64,000 nucleotides of DNA, from assembly GCA_013396525.1 (NCBI GenBank), contig VWYX01000911.1, positions 62,001 through 126,000 on the forward strand, read 5' to 3'. Shown here piece by piece: positions 63,086 through 64,000 of this stretch. The translations under genes and the position numbers were made by a program. Every line of letters begins with the position of its first letter. Positions within the stretch are counted from its first letter, which is position 1. Source of the DNA: Chaetorhynchus papuensis. Lineage: Eukaryota; Chordata; Aves; Passeriformes; Rhipiduridae. The notes beneath the pieces are model-generated. The model ran no database searches and was not told the DNA's origin. It saw only the letters and a list, made by a program, of their open reading frames with translations.

Positions 63086-64000
63086 AGTGACTGGCCTAAA
63101 GGGAAAAAAAACAGTAGCAAGTACCTTTGAGCTCTCCTAAAGGGATCAACTTAAGCCAGATCTTTGTTGAAAAGCTAGAATGGTAATTCTTTTTATCAGA
63201 AAGAACACTGCACATATATGTTAGGTGTCTGATTTACATTAAACTAAATGAACATTAACAAACGAAGAGCAATTTATAGCCACTTAAATAAAAATTAATT
63301 TTCCTCTCTGTTATCCACATTTTCCTACAGTAGTTTATGACACTATAAACCTTCTGTGATCCTCTCATTGGTTTAAATCTTTCTAGGAAAATTAAAGTAA
63401 TCAAACACATGTAACAACTACATGAAAAAAAGGTGTCCATCTTCTTTTTATTTGGCTAAGTTCTATATCAAGCTGTCAGTATACACCAGCTAATTTTAAA
63501 AAAGATGGGGCTGGATCTGCCTCATTTTTTAAAAAGTTTTGGCCAAGAGTAGCAAGTTTTCATTTTTTCGTATTGTAGATAATATGTAGTAGAGAATTAT
63601 GTCTTCAGTAAAGAAAAATAATCATTTTCCAATAAGTATTTATGCTTTGCATGAAATTTACTTTAAATAGGTCCTCTCCCAGAAGAATGATACCATTGAA
63701 ATCAGGACAGAAAAGTCCATAGTACACCCTGACACAAGATTCAACATAAATAAGCTCTATAAATTTATTATATTTGTATAATCATACGTTATTTATAACA
63801 TTGAACATTTGCTTCTACACTGCACTGCTCAAAGCATTTTCTTTCCAGCCAGTTTTAGTGCATACAGCACATCAGAAAAAGACTATACGTCCCTCTGATT
63901 AAAAGAAATCTGATACTGAAACTGGAACTGATTGAGACTGTGCCCAACTGTTCAGAGAACCAATTATTTCACACATTAACCTAAGCTCCCCTCAGCAGCT
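63086..64000. other. AT-rich non-coding DNA
   Basis: No gene, RNA or repeat was recognised after the CR1 relic. The stretch is AT-rich with only short frames. Confidence 0.5.

Noticed and set aside
1..64000. CRISPR arrays, prokaryotic operons, IS elements, rRNA or snRNA genes
   Set aside because: Nothing of the kind was seen; the window has the composition and repeat content of vertebrate intergenic and intronic DNA.

Overview
This window looks like nuclear DNA of a bird, or less likely another sauropsid. It has several CR1 LINE fragments with the avian-type 3' end (CATAGAAT-like termini and a GGTTTGGGTTGGAAGGGACC core), a solo endogenous-retrovirus LTR, long AT-rich sequence without genes, and one strong CpG island. 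There are no prokaryotic-style operons. Nearly all open frames of 60-240 codons look like chance frames or fall inside repeats, and no protein-coding gene could be recognised.

Layout. 1-5.9 kb is AT-rich and is probably the first intron of a gene on the minus strand. 5.93-7.42 kb is a CpG island. It holds a minus-strand TATA-like box that is also a perfect MEF2-type site (6590-6599), and about 95 nt downstream a consensus splice donor (CAG/GTACTG). The simplest reading is a short non-coding first exon of a leftward gene whose coding exons lie beyond coordinate 1. Two donor-like sites on the plus strand leave room for a divergent transcript. From 7.4 kb to the end is a gene desert, presumably upstream intergenic DNA.

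22.67-26.0 kb is a nested transposon block. A CR1 3' end is split by a 950-bp solo LTR with a 5-bp target duplication. Next to it is a much older CR1 copy, itself interrupted by a younger CR1, and a 61-bp piece of the older region occurs again 1.36 kb away. Another CR1 3' end lies near 53.6 kb. A sense-strand relic of CR1 ORF2 (endonuclease end plus reverse transcriptase, heavily broken) fills 61.3-63.1 kb. Three possible MIR-type SINE relics and several microsatellites are scattered through the desert.

Unexplained structure worth a second look includes an isolated CpG-rich patch at 55.56-55.81 kb with a 73-codon frame and a poly(A) signal on the minus strand, a region at 40.44-41.24 kb that resembles neither the desert nor a known repeat, a hairpin near 38.1 kb, and three AT-rich segments dense in homeodomain/POU-like motifs. 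I found no convincing undescribed molecular system. All calls come from reading the sequence and recalled family consensus; no alignment or database search was run.
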